A stretch of 32,492 nucleotides of DNA from an uncultured Porphyromonadaceae bacterium (GTDB lineage: Bacteria; Bacteroidota; Bacteroidia; Bacteroidales; Muribaculaceae). The stretch's first letter is position 1; the number at the start of each line of letters is the position of its first letter. The notes below the pieces were generated by a model. That model saw only the letters and a list, made by a program, of their open reading frames with translations. It ran no database searches and was not told the origin of the DNA. Below, one piece after another: positions 1 through 7,600 of this stretch. The stretch lies in the NCBI GenBank assembly GCA_947178245.1, contig CAMWXO010000003.1, positions 1 through 32,492 of the forward strand, written 5' to 3'. Both the position numbers and the translations under genes were made by a program.

Positions 1-201
1 TATTTAACATTTATATATCCAAACCATGAATGCAATCATTTAGATGAAAAGAAATCCATTGTTATTTCTTCTAATACAAATGTTAATGCTGCACTCCATT
101 TAGGACTCATTAGTGGAGTTTTGAGATGTCTTTATACTTGTTTTCGCTCATTAGATAATAAGAAGTGTGACTTTTCAATTGATATTAATCAAAATGAATA
201 A
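1..201 (+). CDS. C-terminal fragment of an unknown protein (5' end outside window)
   Basis: Frame 1 is open from the first base to a TAA at 199-201, giving the last 66 residues of a protein whose start lies outside the window. It contains a hydrophobic stretch (residues about 31-44, LHLGLISGVLRCLY) and two Cys in the tail. The stop overlaps the likely start codon of the next gene (ATG at 194), an arrangement that suggests one transcript and coupled translation. I do not recognise the family. Base composition is AT-rich like the following gene, which supports a shared origin. Confidence 0.5.
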   Translation, partial: YLTFIYPNHECNHLDEKKSIVISSNTNVNAALHLGLISGVLRCLYTCFRSLDNKKCDFSIDINQNE

Positions 202-1645
202 GTATATTTTTTTACAATTAATTTTGATTGTTCTTCCCTCTCTTATGATTGCTCAGACCCCACAAGAAAAGTATGAGGAATTCCGAAGGGCAAAGATTAA
301 AGAATACTCCTCTTTCAGAGACGAATGTAATCAAAAGTATATTGGATTTCTTAAATACGCGTGGGGTATATATGAAGGTAAAACTCCAATGGATAGGCCA
401 ATTGAACCTAATCCTATTCCTCCGTTGCCTTTTGACGAGGAACAGATTCCAATCAACGCTTCTATAAATCCCATAGAGATTATTCCTATCAAGGATTCTC
501 CTCAACCTAAGCCCATTGAGCCGATAAAAGAGAACCAAGAGTCAAAAGGAGATTATTTCCCAGTGAGATTCTTTGATAATATGTGCAATGTGAGGCTGCC
601 TGAAATTGCCAAATTGATATTACAAGACTGTTCTCCTCATTCAATCTCAGATGGATGGGAAAGATTGTGTTCAGAAGATATGGACAACGCTATTCGTGAT
701 TGTTTAGAAACACGAATACGATATGGATTGTGCGACTGGGCTTATCTAATCTTTTTAGATGATCTAAGTCGTCAATATTGTAAGGATTCAAATGGGGCGA
801 CATTACTTATGGCATTCTTATATTGTCAATCTGGTTATCAGATGAGATTGGCCGTCGATGGAAATAAATTGTTTATGCTTTTCGGCAGTAAGCATCAGAT
901 ATACGACAAAGGATATTTCGATATGGATGGGGCATATTTCTATCCGTATGGTGAACCTTCAAATTCAATAAGCATTTGCGGGGCAGCTTTTGAGGGGGAG
1001 AGACCCCTGTCTCTTCTCATATCATCAGAGCAATTGTTAGGTGGATTGATGTCGGATTTAAGGATGCTACAATCAACACGGTATATTGACACCAAAGTTC
1101 AATCTCATGTTCCGGAGAATCTGATCAATTTTTATAATCAATACCCCTCCTCTATCATAGATGGTAACATGATGACAAGATGGGCGATGTATGCAAATAC
1201 TCCGTTAGCTCAGGTTACAAAAGAAGCAATATATCCTTCTCTTAAAAAGTCAATCGAGGGATTGTCTGCTGAATTAGCGGCTAATAAATTGCTGAATTGG
1301 GTTCAGACAGGTTTCGTTTACGAATATGATGATAAGGTGTGGGGGCATGACAGGGCTTTTTTCGCAGAGGAGACCCTATACTATCCTTATTGCGATTGTG
1401 AAGACCGTTCTATCCTATTCTCTCGGCTTGTACGCGATTTACTTGGTCTTGATGTTGCCTTAATATATTACCCGGGTCATCTTGCAACAGCAGTATGCTT
1501 TGAACAGGAAGTGCAGGGGGATGCAATGATAATAGGAGGTCGCAAATTTATAGTTTGCGACCCAACATACATAGGAGCTCCGGTCGGAGCACAGATGCCC
1601 GACCTCGAATATGATAAAGCGCAAGCTATAATACTTAATAAATGA
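194..1645 (+). CDS. secreted transglutaminase-like cysteine protein
   Basis: This is a 483-residue protein starting at the ATG at 194. An in-frame ATG at 167 exists, but it would place nine residues ahead of the signal peptide. The N-terminus has a hydrophobic signal peptide (MNKYIFLQLILIVLPSLMIAQ), so the protein is exported. A Pro/Glu-rich linker follows at about residues 70-120. The C-terminus carries what looks like a transglutaminase-type catalytic triad: Cys402 in DCEDRS, His419 in PGHLATAV and Asp456 in CDPTYIG, with the usual order and spacing. Proteins with this fold can be peptidases, amidases or crosslinking enzymes, so the substrate is unknown. The start overlaps the stop of the upstream partial gene. 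Seen: signal peptide and triad. Inferred: a periplasmic or surface peptidase-like role. Confidence 0.72.
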   Translation: MNKYIFLQLILIVLPSLMIAQTPQEKYEEFRRAKIKEYSSFRDECNQKYIGFLKYAWGIYEGKTPMDRPIEPNPIPPLPFDEEQIPINASINPIEIIPIKDSPQPKPIEPIKENQESKGDYFPVRFFDNMCNVRLPEIAKLILQDCSPHSISDGWERLCSEDMDNAIRDCLETRIRYGLCDWAYLIFLDDLSRQYCKDSNGATLLMAFLYCQSGYQMRLAVDGNKLFMLFGSKHQIYDKGYFDMDGAYFYPYGEPSNSISICGAAFEGERPLSLLISSEQLLGGLMSDLRMLQSTRYIDTKVQSHVPENLINFYNQYPSSIIDGNMMTRWAMYANTPLAQVTKEAIYPSLKKSIEGLSAELAANKLLNWVQTGFVYEYDDKVWGHDRAFFAEETLYYPYCDCEDRSILFSRLVRDLLGLDVALIYYPGHLATAVCFEQEVQGDAMIIGGRKFIVCDPTYIGAPVGAQMPDLEYDKAQAIILNK

Positions 1646-1654
1646 TTCCAGAAG

Positions 1655-1672
1655 GGCTGATAGCGCTCAGCC
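1655..1672. terminator. short hairpin between convergent genes
   Basis: A perfect 6-bp stem (GGCTGA / TCAGCC) with a 6-base loop lies ten bases after the stop of the transglutaminase-like gene, facing the convergent DUF3990 operon. No clear T-run follows on either strand, so its strength as a terminator is uncertain. Confidence 0.35.
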
Positions 1673-1703
1673 GCCCTATAGCGATCTTGAAAAACATCGG
1701 GAA

Positions 1704-1919
1704 TTATTTATTTTCTTGATAATATTCGAATAGGGCCACCGGACCAAGATGCCAAAGTTTTGTCTCTTCTTTAGAAAGCTCTTTATAAGTATTTGATCTG
1801 TAGATGGCACGAATTGCGTCAAGGATAGGCATACCAAACTTCTTTGCCATCAGCATTGAAAGTTGGCTTACTTTATATGGTAATATCAGATATAACTGTT
1901 CCGGAGTAATGGCATTCAT
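1704..1919 (-). CDS. small helical protein, DUF3791-like partner of DUF3990 protein
   Basis: A 71-residue soluble, mostly helical protein with no signal peptide. It has a pattern I associate with small proteins found beside DUF3990 genes: an early KVSQL helix, then GMPILDAIRAIYRS, YKELS and an ETKLW motif. Its start overlaps the stop of the DUF3990 gene by four bases (ATGA), so it is the third gene of a tightly coupled operon. The conserved pairing suggests it binds or controls the DUF3990 protein, as an antitoxin or immunity factor would. That role is inference. The DUF3791 assignment is tentative; the sequence differs clearly from the other small protein of the operon. Confidence 0.65.
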   Translation of the reverse strand: MNAITPEQLYLILPYKVSQLSMLMAKKFGMPILDAIRAIYRSNTYKELSKEETKLWHLGPVALFEYYQENK

Positions 1920-2407
1920 TTAGTTAAAGGATAATTTGAGATATATTTCAGATGAGGAATTGCTTTCTCTGTATGAAAAAGATATTGATCTACTAATCGG
2001 TAGGCCTTAAGTTCTTGAATCAAGGTTTCTTTACTGATAATTCCACCCTCAAAGAGAGAGAACTGGGTATAGACCTTATCATCCGCTACGGGGCCGATGA
2101 CGATATCATAATCATGAACGTATCCTTCAATCATACGATTAGCCAGTACAAAATCAACCCATTCGGCATTGGCATTCTCAAATATCTTTATATTCAAATG
2201 AGAGGCTGCTTTTTTGATGTCGAAAGAATAGGAATTCACATATCCGACATCATGAGAATTTCTAAGGCGGTTCTTGACCCATCTTTCAGCTTGTAATTTC
2301 GATGTAGTTAGGTAGAACCCTTTACCGAAATCAAGAGTTCGTTCAGGTTCTCGAATTTCAGGACTACGGATGATATCCGAACCTCCATGGTATAAGATCT
2401 GATTCAT
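1916..2407 (-). CDS. DUF3990 protein, ADP-ribosyltransferase-like
   Basis: A 163-residue protein with the DUF3990 signature: an N-terminal LYHGG-type motif (ILYHGG, residues 4-9), then DFGKGFYLTTS (residues 27-37) followed by a helix with QAERW, and a C-terminal QYLFHTEKAI motif. The H-G and GFYLT elements resemble the NAD-binding core of ADP-ribosyltransferases, and I recall the family being placed in that clan. No signal peptide, so it should act in the cytoplasm. It overlaps both neighbours by four bases, so the three genes are translationally coupled. A toxin or signalling ADP-ribosyltransferase held in check by the small partners is plausible, but neither the activity nor the target can be seen from sequence. 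Confidence 0.75.
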   Translation of the reverse strand: MNQILYHGGSDIIRSPEIREPERTLDFGKGFYLTTSKLQAERWVKNRLRNSHDVGYVNSYSFDIKKAASHLNIKIFENANAEWVDFVLANRMIEGYVHDYDIVIGPVADDKVYTQFSLFEGGIISKETLIQELKAYRLVDQYLFHTEKAIPHLKYISNYPLTK

Positions 2408-2658
2408 TTCTTACATTTGTTGTGTTCAATCATTTCATCCAATTCTTCCATAAGCCATTTGGCTCCATGCTGATGCATGATATCATAGAACTCAGCAAGA
2501 TGCTCAAGGGCTCCGGCATCCGACAGAATCTCCATTGCCTTCTCACCCGATATACTCTTATAGTGCTTATATTGCTCGATTGCAAATGCGATGAATACCG
2601 GAATAGAGTCATCACCGGTATAATCAGAGACATATATATGAGATTCTTGCTTTTCCAT
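2404..2658 (-). CDS. small DUF3791-type protein, first gene of the DUF3990 operon
   Basis: An 84-residue acidic, helical protein with a DUF3791-like pattern: FIAFAIEQYKHYKSISGEKAMEIL, then a short segment ending in HLAEFYDIMHQHG and a final helix LMEELDEMI. I start it at the ATG at 2658 because the promoter predicted at 2677-2708 places the transcript start near 2673, so an in-frame ATG at 2679 would lie upstream of the mRNA. Its stop overlaps the DUF3990 start by four bases. The position as first gene of a coupled operon ahead of a possible toxin is typical of antitoxins. That role is inferred. Confidence 0.7.
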   Translation of the reverse strand: MEKQESHIYVSDYTGDDSIPVFIAFAIEQYKHYKSISGEKAMEILSDAGALEHLAEFYDIMHQHGAKWLMEELDEMIEHNKCKK

Positions 2659-2676
2659 ATTTATTTCTTTGGGATG

Positions 2677-2708
2677 CAAATTTAATCATTTATCTTCGGA
2701 AAATCAAG
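2677..2708 (-). promoter_or_regulatory. Bacteroides-type promoter of the DUF3990 operon
   Basis: On the minus strand, a -7 element TAAATTTG (2677-2684) matches TAnnTTTG exactly. It is preceded after 20 bp by CTTG (2705-2708), one mismatch from the -33 TTTG. The predicted start near 2673 gives a leader of about 15 bases. Confidence 0.6.
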
Positions 2709-2776
2709 AATGTAAATAAGATTCTCTGAGTGTGTTGCTCCAATACGATTAAAGATTATCTTTATCAATAAGATTC

Positions 2777-3082
2777 TCAACTTCCATAGATAAGATATTT
2801 TGTTTCTTCTAATTCCTCTTTAAAATATGGATTTTTGACCGACATTTCATCTACAAGATCTACATCTCTGCCAAATAGATTTTTCAAGGCATAGTAGAAG
2901 TCGAAATAATTATCGGCGTAGTTGTCATGGTCTATTTCTGAATTGAAATCCACAAGTATGTCGACATCGCTCTGATCATTAAACCTTGGCGTGAGAATCG
3001 ATCCGAAAGCATACAGTTTCCGGACATTATATTTCTTGCAAAGGCTGAATAATCTATGTAGATTATCTGTGATAAGATACAT
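2777..3082 (-). CDS. lone minimal nucleotidyltransferase (MntA-like)
   Basis: A 101-residue protein of the minimal nucleotidyltransferase family. The signature GSx10DxD is complete: Gly27-Ser28, then Asp39 and Asp41 in SDVDILVDF. A further acidic position lies in RDVDLVDE. Members next to a HEPN gene act as antitoxins that AMPylate the HEPN toxin. Here no HEPN gene follows in the 95 bases downstream, and the nearest one (3305-3703) belongs to another pair, so this looks like an orphan. It could have lost its partner or act in trans. The nucleotidyltransferase assignment is secure; the biological role is not. Confidence 0.8.
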   Translation of the reverse strand: MYLITDNLHRLFSLCKKYNVRKLYAFGSILTPRFNDQSDVDILVDFNSEIDHDNYADNYFDFYYALKNLFGRDVDLVDEMSVKNPYFKEELEETKYLIYGS

Positions 3083-3215
3083 GTGACGAGTCTAATTATA
3101 GAGTTCCTTACAAGGATAACAATGATATCGTTAGATATGTTTTTAGATGGAGAGGGTAACGGACAAACGATAAGATTAACTCTAAAAAATAATGCATAAA
3201 TACTTCTTTATGCTC

Positions 3216-3259
3216 AATAGGAGTCAGGTCTGTCTCAATCTGAATTTCTCTCTCCTATT
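3216..3259. repeat. inverted repeat in the gene-free stretch 3083-3304
   Basis: Perfect 8-bp arms AATAGGAG (3216-3223) and CTCCTATT (3252-3259) flank a 28-base loop that itself contains TCAG / CTGA. It lies downstream of hepT and could act as its terminator or be a relic of a mobile element. Nothing else is recognisable in 3083-3304. Confidence 0.4.
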
Positions 3260-3304
3260 CATTAAGCCAATGATTATTTTTCGGAATAGTCTCTAAGAAA
3301 AACA

Positions 3305-3703
3305 TTATTTGTCTGTTTTGATATCACTTATCGCTTTTGCAATAGTCTGTTCCAATATTGGAATTTCTTTCTTGACAGCCTCAAATATCAAATCAGCATC
3401 CAGTTCAAAATATCCGTGTGCGATATGATTTCTCATTCCGACAATGGCCCGCCATGGGATATCGGGAAAAGAGGTCGAAAGGTATTCCGGAAGAATTCTG
3501 TCAATCCTATTGATACCCTCACCAATTGCTGTGATAAGTGTACAGTTGGCGGCAAGCAGTTGTATGCCTGTCTGGGTAGAATAGTAATCTTCTACCGAGT
3601 GGACATTCTCATTCCAGACAATTAGTTCGTCTATGGTCTTAGCTATGGATTGCAGCGTGAGGGCAGCCCTGTCCTTGTCTGTGTCAGAGTATTTGGATAG
3701 CAT
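3305..3703 (-). CDS. hepT: HepT-like HEPN toxin
   Basis: A 132-residue helical HEPN-domain protein. The RNase/AMPylation motif RX4HXY is present as RNHIAHGY: Arg91, His96, Tyr98. In characterised MntA/HepT systems HepT is an RNase toxin, and the antitoxin MntA attaches AMP to the tyrosine of this motif. The IGEGINRI segment and the PDIPWRAIVGMRN stretch before the motif are also typical of the family. The start overlaps the end of the mntA gene by 20 bases, and the antitoxin gene comes first, as usual for such pairs. The cellular RNA target cannot be told from sequence. Confidence 0.82.
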   Translation of the reverse strand: MLSKYSDTDKDRAALTLQSIAKTIDELIVWNENVHSVEDYYSTQTGIQLLAANCTLITAIGEGINRIDRILPEYLSTSFPDIPWRAIVGMRNHIAHGYFELDADLIFEAVKKEIPILEQTIAKAISDIKTDK

Positions 3704-3977
3704 CGTGAGAAATTTGGTTTAGGAATGTCTGAGACATGTGGGAATGCTTTCGGATGATGTCGACCGATGAATTAAGGATATCTTCCAGAAAAGTCTTAAG
3801 CTCATAAAGCAAGACGAAACGAGGAGGCATATCGACAAGCAGGTCGATGTCACTTCCTTGACGATCATCTCCGCGAGCTACTGATCCGAACAGAGTGATG
3901 GACTTAACCCCATATCTCTTTTCGATGAAGTCTTTGTTTTCGGTGATAATCCTGATGCATTCTTTAGAACTGCACAT
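3684..3977 (-). CDS. mntA: MntA-like nucleotidyltransferase antitoxin
   Basis: A 97-residue minimal nucleotidyltransferase with a full GSx10DxD motif (Gly31-Ser32 in FGSVARGD, then Asp43 and Asp45 in SDIDLLVD). By family it should AMPylate the tyrosine in the RX4HXY motif of its HepT partner and so neutralise it. I start it at the ATG at 3977. An in-frame ATG at 4016 lies upstream of the transcript start predicted near 4010. The gene overlaps hepT by 20 bases, so the two are co-expressed. Pair assignment is strong; antitoxin function is from the family. Confidence 0.82.
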   Translation of the reverse strand: MCSSKECIRIITENKDFIEKRYGVKSITLFGSVARGDDRQGSDIDLLVDMPPRFVLLYELKTFLEDILNSSVDIIRKHSHMSQTFLNQISHDAIQIL

Positions 3978-4013
3978 TGAGGTCTTATTTAAATGTCTTA
4001 TTTTGAAGTTTTG

Positions 4014-4045
4014 CAAAGTTCGGAAAAAACTCCGACATAATCAAG
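4014..4045 (-). promoter_or_regulatory. promoter of the first mntA-hepT pair
   Basis: On the minus strand, CTTG (4042-4045), 20 bp, then GAACTTTG (4014-4021). Each element has one mismatch to TTTG / TAnnTTTG. The predicted start near 4010 gives a leader of about 33 bases to the ATG at 3977. A short TCGGA / TCCGA inverted repeat lies in the spacer region (4020-4035). Confidence 0.4.
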
Positions 4046-4126
4046 AAAAGTTTGAAATATTACCGTTTTTCTCCCTGCCAACCGATCTTTCTCCCGACTT
4101 CTAAAAAATTATGCGAAGAATAAGCG

Positions 4127-4342
4127 TCAGGGGAAGAGGGTGCGGAGGGAGGCGCGGGCTTCGGGCCAGGTGCGGAGGTGGAGTTCGTAGAGCCGGCGGG
4201 AGACGAGAAACGGGTCGCCCACGCGCCCGCCGTCGGCATCGACGCGCTGCACCCACAGCGAGTCTGCGCCGGGTTGCGCCCCGCTCATCTCGCCGGCCGT
4301 GAGTGGCGACCTGTCCGCTTCATATTCTTCAAGTCTGAACAT
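4127..4342 (-). CDS. small hypothetical protein, doubtful
   Basis: An open frame of 71 codons in GC-rich sequence just after the AT-rich block ends. The predicted protein starts MFRLEEYEADRSPLTAGE and ends RTWPEARASLRTLFP, with no signal peptide, membrane segment or motif I know. The reading is not low-complexity and would be plausible as a small cytoplasmic protein. On the other hand, random open frames are common in such GC-rich sequence, and no good ribosome binding site or promoter is visible. I list it because nothing else explains 4111-4342. Confidence 0.35.
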   Translation of the reverse strand: MFRLEEYEADRSPLTAGEMSGAQPGADSLWVQRVDADGGRVGDPFLVSRRLYELHLRTWPEARASLRTLFP

Positions 4343-4578
4343 CTCGATATTATTGCAGTGTGATGATGGTTGTGAAACCGCTCCATCTTAGGGCCGGCCA
4401 CCTCAATCTATGCGGCAGACCCATACTTTCGGGATTCATGACGCAAAGATAAACGGGCTCACTGCAAAAATCTTTCAGCGACGTGTTAAATTTGCTTAAC
4501 GTTGCGTCCCTGAAGTGGAAAATCGTGCCCTTTCTTCTGCCGGACAGCTACACGGACAGCGCGGAAAACCACGGCTTA
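4343..4578. other. non-coding stretch upstream of the envelope operon
   Basis: No convincing gene, tRNA or mobile element. Two small motifs are visible. A 16-bp inverted repeat GTTAA / TTAAC lies at 4485-4500, overlapping a TAAATTTG with no matching -33 box. The octamer CGGACAGC occurs twice, at 4541-4548 and 4553-4560. Neither has an assigned role. Confidence 0.3.
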
Positions 4579-4610
4579 TTTGCACATATCCGTTTTTATT
4601 GCTAAATTTG
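4579..4610 (+). promoter_or_regulatory. Bacteroides-type promoter of the DUF2723-deacetylase-ddh operon
   Basis: A perfect -33 TTTG (4579-4582), a 20-bp spacer and a perfect -7 TAAATTTG (4603-4610). The transcript should begin near 4614, about 19 bases before the ATG at 4633. Confidence 0.75.
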
Positions 4611-4632
4611 CAGTCAAATAGATAATCGAAGC

Positions 4633-7600
4633 ATGATTACCAGAAAATACAACCTCATCAACAATATAGGCGGATGGATTGTCTTCGTGATAGCACTCCT
4701 CACCTATTGGCTCACTCTCGAGCCCACCGCTTCCTACTGGGACTGCGGAGAGTTTATCATTCAAGCCAATAAGCTGGAAGTGGGCCACCCGCCGGGCAAC
4801 CCCATCTTCATGCTCGTGGGGCGTTTCTTCGTGAACTTCGCTCCCGATGCCACTTACGTTCCCCTGATGGTGAACGCGATGAGCGGACTTCTGTCGGCTC
4901 TGACCATCCTCCTTCTCTTCTGGACCATCACCCATCTCGTGCGCCGCCTCGTGGTGGCCGATGACCACGAGGGTGAAATCCCCGCCTCCAAACTCGTCAC
5001 CATCATGGGCTCCGCCCTCGTGGGCTCGCTCGCCTACGCCTGGAGCGACACGTTCTGGTTCTCGGCCGTGGAGGGTGAGGTCTACGCCTTCTCATCGTTC
5101 TGCACGGCTCTGGTGTTCTGGCTCATACTGAAATGGGAGAACCGTGCCAGCCAGCCTCATGCCGACCGCTACCTAATCCTGATCGCATACGTGATCGGCG
5201 TCAGCGTGGCAGTGCATCTTCTCAACCTGCTCTGCATCCCGGCCATCGTGCTCGTGTTTGCATATCACAAGTGGAAGACGATGAACGTGAAGACCTCGCT
5301 TCTGGCTCTGGCCATCTCATTCGTCATCATCGCGCTCGTGCTCTACGGGCTTGTGCCGGGCTTCATCAAGGTGGCCCAGCAATATGAGCTCTTCTTCGTC
5401 AACACATGCGGAATGAGCTTCAACACGGGCACAATCATCTATGCCATCACCGTAGTGGCAGTGTTCGTCTGGGCCCTCTTCGCCCTGAAGCAGCAGCGCA
5501 GCGCCAACATGATACGCATCTCTTTCCTGGCGGCCGTGGCCATCTCCGGAATGCTCTGGATAGGCGACTCGGCATGGCTCGGGTGGGTGCTCCTCGCGGT
5601 GCTCGCGGCAGTGCTCTACACTTATTTCGGCAAGTCTGTGCCCGTCAGGGTGCTCAACATCATCGTCTGGAGCATGGCCATGATCTTCGTGGGCTACAGC
5701 AGCTACGCGCTCATCCTGATCCGCTCCACCGCCAACACGCCGATGAACCAGAACGCGCCTGACAACGTCTTCGACCTGGCCACCTACCTCAACCGCGAGC
5801 AATATGGCGAAAACCCGCTTATCTACGGGGAAACGCTCTACTCGCAGGTGCAGAAAGAGCAGATGGGAGTGCGCACCGACACCCTCGGGCACACCGAAGA
5901 CGGATATCCCGTGACGCTCGCCACGCCCATGTATTCCTCACGTATCGATGCCGGCAAACCTCTCTACGTCAAGGGCGTCAAGGGCGCCGTGGCCTCTTCG
6001 GAATACGGCTTCCTCTCAGACAGCGAGATGGCTCAAAACACTCGCCTTGCCGAGCGCGGAAAAGACTACTACGTGAAGAAAGACTACAAGTCGGAGCCGG
6101 TCTATAATCCCGAGCTCAACATGTTCTTCCCCCGCCTCTACAGCCGCCAGCACGAGACTCAGTACAAGCAGTGGGTAAGACTCGACACCACAGGGTCTTC
6201 ACTGGTGCAGATCCACGCCGTGGATCAGGACGGCCACAAGGTGCCCGAGCTCGAGACCAACCGCGAGCCGCAGTATAATGAGGTTACGGGCCGCGTGATG
6301 TATGCTCCGAAGTATGCTTTCAAGCCCTCTTTCGCGCAGAATCTGGCCTATTTCTTCAATTATCAGCTCAACCACATGTATCTGCGATATTTCATGTGGA
6401 ACTTCGCCGGCCGCCAGAACGACATCAACAACCAGAACGGCGAGCTCGATGCCGGCAACTGGATATCGGGCATCCCCTTCATCGACAACGCCCGCCTCGG
6501 CGACCAGAGCCTCCTGCCCTACGATCAGGGCGAGGGCAATCCGGGCCACAACGTCTTCTACATGCTGCCCCTGCTCCTGGGCCTGCTTGGGCTCTGCTGG
6601 CAGTCGTTTGAAGGACGACGCGGCATAGAGCAGTTCTGGGTAGTATTCTTCCTCTTCTTCATGACAGGCATCGCCATCGTGATCTATCTCAATCAGGTGC
6701 CCAACCAGCCCCGCGAGCGCGACTATGCCTTCGCCGGCTCGTTCTATGCCTTCGCCATCTGGATAGGCATGGGCGTGGCTGCCATCTACAATATGCTCCT
6801 GAACATTCCGAAGCTGAAGAAAGATGAACGTCTCCACACGCCCCTGGCATGGGGAGTGGCCGCTGTGACGCTGCTCGTGCCGCTGCAGATGGTGAGCCAG
6901 ACATGGGACGACCACGACCGCTCGGGACGCTACGCAATGCGCGACTATGCGATAAACTATCTCAACAGTCTCGAGCCAAACGCCATCGTCTTCTGCAACG
7001 GCGACAACGACACCTTCCCGCTCTGGTATGTGCAGGAGGTGGAGGGAGTGCGCCCCGACGTGAAGATCATAAACCTCTCCTATCTCAACTCAGACTGGTA
7101 TGCCAACCAGCAGCGCCTGCAGAGCTATGACGCCGCACCGGTGAAATTCACCGCTCAGCCGAGCGATTATGCCTACGGTCATCTCGACGTGACCCTTCCG
7201 GGCCGCAATGCCGGCGCCGCCGACCTGCTCACCTCGCTCAAGGCCCTCTATGCGGGCCAGTATGATGACCGCTACGGCTATCCCGTGCTCAGTTCCTCGA
7301 CGCTCACCATCCCCGTAGACCGCGACGCGGTGCTGAAGCGCGGCCTCGTGGCGCCTGAAGACTCGGCTCTAATCGAAGACCGGATCGTGATTGATCTCTC
7401 ATCTGCAGAATCCGTCAACGCAAAGGGATATGTCGGGCTTGGCGAGATCCTGATGCTCGACATCATCGCCACCAATGCAGCCAATGGATGGGAGCGCCCG
7501 ATCTACTGGGCGTCTACCGTGGGACCATATTACCACCTCGGCCTCACTCCCTACGTGCGAAGCACCGGAATGACCCATCAGCTCACGCCTACAATTCAGG

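Noticed and set aside
3110..3255. Short open stretch on the - strand (about 47 codons) in the gene-free region
   Set aside because: It follows directly after a stop, its only internal ATG leaves fewer than 30 codons, and the translation matches nothing I know.
4485..4500. Second TAAATTTG box upstream of the DUF2723 gene
   Set aside because: No TTTG-like element at 19-21 bp upstream; the complete promoter at 4579-4610 is much better.
4541..4560. Two copies of CGGACAGC, 12 bases apart
   Set aside because: Only two short copies just ahead of the promoter; too little to call an operator or a repeat array.
6199..6915. 238-codon open frame on the - strand inside the DUF2723 gene
   Set aside because: Composition (many His, Glu, Ala, Val) is typical of the reverse complement of a GC-rich gene; no motif.
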